A stretch of 64,000 nt of DNA, taken from positions 53,485,658-53,549,657 of the forward strand of contig NC_080583.1 of assembly GCF_029962835.1 (NCBI RefSeq), given 5' to 3'. Source of the stretch: Magnolia sinica (taxonomy: Eukaryota > Streptophyta > Magnoliopsida > Magnoliales > Magnoliaceae). The position numbers and the translations under genes are program-made. Below the pieces are notes generated by a model that had not been told where the DNA came from, ran no database searches, and was given only the letters and a program-made list of their open reading frames with translations. Below, piece after piece: positions 60,201-64,000 of the stretch (positions are counted from its first letter, which is position 1; every line of letters begins with the position of its first letter).

Positions 60201-60462
60201 GAAACACGCACAAGCCTCAAGCACCAAACAACTAAAACCTTGAAGAAAGAAAACTAAAGCAAATAAGAAATTTAGAAAAGAAAGAGAGAATTGGAAAGAT
60301 GTTACCGGATTAGAGTTGCTATGTTAAGATTCTACAAAACAGAAAACAATGTTAGTTTCTTAAAACAATTTTAGAAAAATCATAACCTAAAAAAAGAAAA
60401 AAGTTAACCCTAATCTTAACATAATTCTAATACTAATTAATTTTAGAAAAATGAAACCGTAG
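60201..60462 (-). other. Gypsy 5' leader
   Basis: Non-coding, T-rich on the minus strand, between the primer binding site and the gag start. No further signal recognised. Confidence 0.55.
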
Positions 60463-60480
60463 TCCCCGGCAACGGCGCTA
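60463..60480 (-). other. Gypsy primer binding site (tRNA-Asp type)
   Basis: Minus-strand TAGCGCCGTTGCCGGGGA matches the tRNA-Asp primer site TGGCGCCGTTGCCGGGGA with one difference. This site is typical of Tat/Athila and some other plant gypsy elements. It lies six bases from the LTR terminal CA. Confidence 0.85.
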
Positions 60481-60486
60481 AAAACT

Positions 60487-61158
60487 TGTTCACAACCCCA
60501 AGTGTATGGTCGTGATGTAGTAATAATTCGTGAGAACAAGGTCAAATCCATAAGAACTAAACTTGTATGTATTCTGAAAAGAACTAGAACTAAAAGTAGA
60601 AGAAGATCTAAATTTGAATTTTAGAATAAAAGAAAGTAATTGTGAATAATGTTAGGTGTTTTTTAATCATGGTCGTAAATATAATATGTATAATGTAAAA
60701 TCACTGAGATTAGGCTAGCTAAACCAAATTCAGCCAACCTGAAAAAATTCGGCTAAGTATACAGCAACATTCGGAAAATTTGTTGCAAGTTCAGCCAGCC
60801 CAACTTCGGGTTCGGGAAACCCAACTTAACATTAGGCTAGCGCGAAGGATTTTTAGGCAAGTTTCCAGCAAGGAATTCAATGGGATTCAGCCAACCAAAC
60901 CCTGTTGTTGGTCATCCAATTTTTTTTTTTATTTATCTTATCCTGCGAAATCCGAGAGCCATTGGAACACAATCATTAGAATCCAGCCTGCTGTTCACAA
61001 CCCCAAGTATAGGGTCGCAATGTAGTAATAACTCGTGAGAACGAGGTTGAATCCATAGGGACTAAACTTGTATATATTCTGAAAAGAACCAGAACTAGAA
61101 ATAGAAGAAGATCTAAATCTGAATTTTAGAATAAAAGAGAGTAATTGTGAATAATGTT
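60487..61158. repeat. Gapless 167-bp direct duplication in the LTR
   Basis: TGTTCACAACCCCAAGT at 60487 recurs at 60992. The match continues without gaps to GAATAATGTT (60653 and 61158). The offset is 505 bp. The intervening 338 bp are rich in TTCAGCCAACC-like motifs and are not recognised. Confidence 0.9.
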
Positions 61159-62257
61159 TAAACTATCAATTAAATGTGGGAACTAAGGTGCCAAGGATCC
61201 ATTTGTAGCTATCAAGATACTACTTTACTTGATTCAAAGAACACAATTGGAATTGAAGTCTTATCTTATCTAATTGGAAGATAAAGCAACTTTTCATAGA
61301 TTAATTCTCAATGGAGGAGAATTATGAAGATTGGAAGGGATTCCATCACCCTACCATGCCTAGGAGATGATGATGAATAACAGGATTTACGTATCTCATA
61401 ATCTCCAAACAGGAAAAGAAGATATCCAAAGCTATCACAGCATCTATTGTAATTTGAGTCACAATAAATCATAAAAAACTGAAAATATTCCTTTAATATC
61501 AAACTAGAAATCAATGAACTTCAATAAGAACAAGAATAAAAGCAAGATAATGATTCAAACATGCTATAGGCTTCACCTCTTAGCCCTACCTATGAGGTTT
61601 AGCCAACCATAGACATGATTGAAACCAAATCCCTTAAACAAATCATGAAAAATAAACTAGGGAAGAAGAAAAACTCTTTAGCGGCTGCTCCACTCTTGTG
61701 TATACTCCTTGAGACCTTTCTAAACCCCTAGAAGATGTTTTGGAGCATCCTAGGGAGTCCTAATTATAGTTATGGAGCTCCAACTTTAGCACTAAGTTGG
61801 AAAAATCTAGAAACCACCTTAAATTTATGCACTCTGCGCAGCTTTCCAAAATATGCTTGGAGTTTAAACCGCCTCAAATTTTCGCACTCCACGCAGTTTT
61901 TCAAAATAGACTTGGAGTTTCAGAATATGATTTTTTAGGACAATTTCGAGAATATGTGTGTTTTCAAGACAATTTCAAGATTCCTTTTCTTCACTTTAAA
62001 TATTGGATTCTCTTCATTCCTCACTTAGTTTTCTTGAATCTTTGGCATGTGAATTATTCATTAATGGCTTCCAAATCTCCAAATCTTCATTTAGTAATCT
62101 TTTGAGCATAAATCTTCCATTTGACATCAATTTTACCTTTAAGCTTTCGAAATCACCTCTCACATGAAAACATGCATAATTAAAACGATTAAGCACTATC
62201 ATGTTTATAAAACCAACGTATAATTAGGAAAAAATATGCAATATTTCACACTCAACA
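60487..62257 (-). repeat. Gypsy LTR (or LTR plus LTR fragment)
   Basis: On the minus strand it starts TGTTGAGTGTGAAAT (62257) and ends GGTTGTGAACA (60487), a TGTT...AACA pair. A polypurine tract lies on the right and a tRNA-Asp primer site on the left. A 167-bp block is duplicated at 60487-60653 and 60992-61158, so the true LTR end may be 60992 (1.27 kb), with 60487-60991 being a second, truncated LTR plus filler. No coding potential. Confidence 0.65.
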
Positions 62258-63324
62258 CACTCCCTAATTAGCATTTTGTTAGTCTCGTGCAAAACATGCG
62301 TGAAGTGATCTTCAATCTTTAGTGTTCAAATTACTTTTAGAAAATAATCTTTTTTACAATCAAGTATGAATGTGTACAATTTAAAGAAGCGAGAGTACAA
62401 TTTTAAAAACTTAGAGCCAAATTACTCGAGCAATCAATCAAAAAATTTCTTTATCAATCAATTAAGAGCATAAGTTCATATATCAAAAATTTTCAATGTG
62501 CTTAGTGAATTCTATTTACTTTCCATAACATACTACTATTTCATAATGTTAGCCATGCTCATCACCTCAAGTTTTATTAAATAATTAAGTACTGATTCCG
62601 AACTTATCACTTTTTTCTTCTTTTTCCATTTTTTGACCATTTTATTTATTCATTCTTTTCATACTTTTCATTCCTTTTCAGTCTTTTCATTATACACGAC
62701 CTTTTTGTCGATCTATCTATTTTTTAACTGGTTCTTTTCATCTTTTTAAGGTGGATAAAATCTTTCAGACTTAATTCTCAATATCTTTTATTGATAAACA
62801 TACTAACATTCAAAAAATCTAGTACTATTCATAGAAAGCAAATTAAACGTGTCTTGTGACTTAGATTAGCATGATATTTAAACTTCCTCATAATCAATTA
62901 AATACAAGAATTTAGACAATAGTCTACACGGTTGATCAAAGTTCAATCTCCATCTTATCATCATACTCAAAGCATTCTTAATTCCACAAATTATCATTTC
63001 TCAAACATGTTTTTAATTTGAAAAATTAAAAAATTTTCCAAATTTTGTTCAAAACTAAGAAAACACTGATTAGTTTACCTAATCCACACACCTCAACCTA
63101 AAACCTATATTGTCCTCAATGTAAAAGATATGAGTATGCAATGTACATGAGATAACAAAAAACAATGGGAAGATAATACCTGAAGATGAAAAATTGAAGC
63201 TTTTCCAAAGTTCTTAACATGTAAATGGGTTAGCACAAATACTAAGCAAACTAAAATCAAACTATCCTAATCTAAAATTCTATGAAAGCAATAAACCTAA
63301 CTACACCTCTATTAGACTAGGAGG
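62258..63324 (-). other. Gypsy 3' non-coding region with polypurine tract
   Basis: About 1.07 kb between the pol stop and the LTR start. The polypurine-like TTAGGGAGTG (minus) is at about 62258-62267. AT-rich; nothing else recognised. Confidence 0.6.
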
Positions 63325-64000
63325 TCAAACCTGGTACACAGGATTAGTTAGAGATATGGACATATCCTTTGAATCAAACTTCTCAACAAATGGCTTAAGA
63401 TGATGTCCATTCACTTTGAAAACATTGTCATTTGTCAGATTCTTTATCTCGATAGCCCTATGAGGATAGATATTAGTAACAGTGAAAGGACCGGTCTAAC
63501 GAGATCGAAGTTTTCTTGAAAATAATCGAGAATTGCACATAAGGACTTTTTGACCGGTTATGAATGATTTTAGAACGATTTTCCTTTCATGAAACACCTT
63601 TATCCTGTCCTTGTAAATTCTTGAGTTCTCACAAGCTTTATTCCGGATTTTCTCAAGTTCATTTAGTTGGAGCTTGCGCAACGAGACAGCATTGTCCAAG
63701 TTAAAGTTACAGATTTTTAATAGCCCAGTAGAATCTATGCTCCAGCTCCACAGGCAAGTGGCAAGCTTTCCCATAGATGAGTTTAAAGGGAAACATTCTA
63801 ATGGGGTTTTAAAAGCTGTACGGTAAGCTCATAAAGCATCGATCAAACGGATTGACCAATCTTTACAATAAGGGTTAACCAGTTTTTCTAAAATTTGTTT
63901 AATTTTCCTTTTGAAAATCTCAGCTTGCCAACTTATCTGCGGGTGGTATGGAGTGCTCACTTTAAGAGATATGCCATATTTCTTCATTAATTTCTCAAAC
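63325..64000 (-). pseudogene. pol: Ty3/gypsy integrase C-terminal part (Tat/Athila-like), runs off the window
   Basis: On the minus strand from the window edge: KVSTPYHPQ, then a K/R-rich stretch and WSIRLIDAL (end of the integrase core around the catalytic glutamate). Next comes a YGKACHLPVELEH-like motif, split by a frameshift near 63760. KLQLNELEKIRNKACENSRI and a GQKVL-like GPY/F-type C-terminus follow, finishing at VNGHHLKPFV and a stop at 63325. A stop also interrupts near 63500. The length and final motif fit the normal pol end of this group. The catalytic aspartates would lie beyond 64000. Confidence 0.88.

Noticed and set aside
1..64000. A novel multi-gene host system or host gene
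   Set aside because: All recognisable coding sequence is retrotransposon gag or pol. I found no other protein family, tRNA or rRNA that I could support by eye; homology and covariance searches could still reveal small features in 46341-47328 or 53709-55899.

Overview
This window looks like intergenic heterochromatin from a flowering plant. It is AT-rich, and almost every stretch I can interpret is a plant LTR retrotransposon or a fragment of one, nested inside another. I found no intact host gene, rRNA, tRNA or CRISPR array. The many degenerate GTGGGCCCACC / GATGTATGTG / CCGTCCATCC units suggest an early-diverging lineage such as a magnoliid, but that is only an impression from memory.

Left half (1-37808). 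The oldest visible layer is a plus-strand Ty1/copia element. Its reading frame is split between 1435-1514 and 37274-37808 by one minus-strand Ty3/gypsy element at 1515-37273. A perfect 5-bp target duplication, GTAAC (1510-1514 and 37274-37278), flanks this gypsy element, and the copia frame resumes across it. The gypsy element has a 5' LTR of about 4.9 kb (23107-37273 once insertions are removed), a tRNA-Met-type primer binding site, decayed gag-protease-RT-RNase H, and a truncated 3' LTR (1515-5521). It was later invaded three times. A Sirevirus-like copia tandem (5522-19632, LTR-internal-LTR-internal) entered RNase H. A 3.2-kb solo LTR (25057-28234, TSD CCCAG) and a 6.06-kb solo LTR (31140-37197, TSD GTTTA) entered the 5' LTR. 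A deletion with short microhomology fused the left copia copy to the 3' LTR at 5521/5522.

Right half (37809-64000). Two copies of another long LTR-like repeat, E, lie at 37809-40622 and 47329-53708. Each was invaded by a member of the same giant solo-LTR family as the 6.06-kb unit: copy C (from 40623, inverted, right end lost) and copy B (48458-52384, TSD CCAAC). Two related hAT-type MITEs with 8-bp target duplications sit at 45142-45774 and 58876-59478. The second interrupts a minus-strand Ty1/copia pol remnant (57103-60062). The window ends in a Ty3/gypsy (Tat/Athila-like) arrangement: integrase, polypurine tract, LTR, primer binding site and gag start, read on the minus strand.

Inside the giant LTRs are large degenerate tandem arrays and a GACCGATTCCGATT-type minisatellite whose length differs greatly between copies. 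All coding regions carry stops, frameshifts or lost catalytic residues, so nothing here appears able to transpose by itself.
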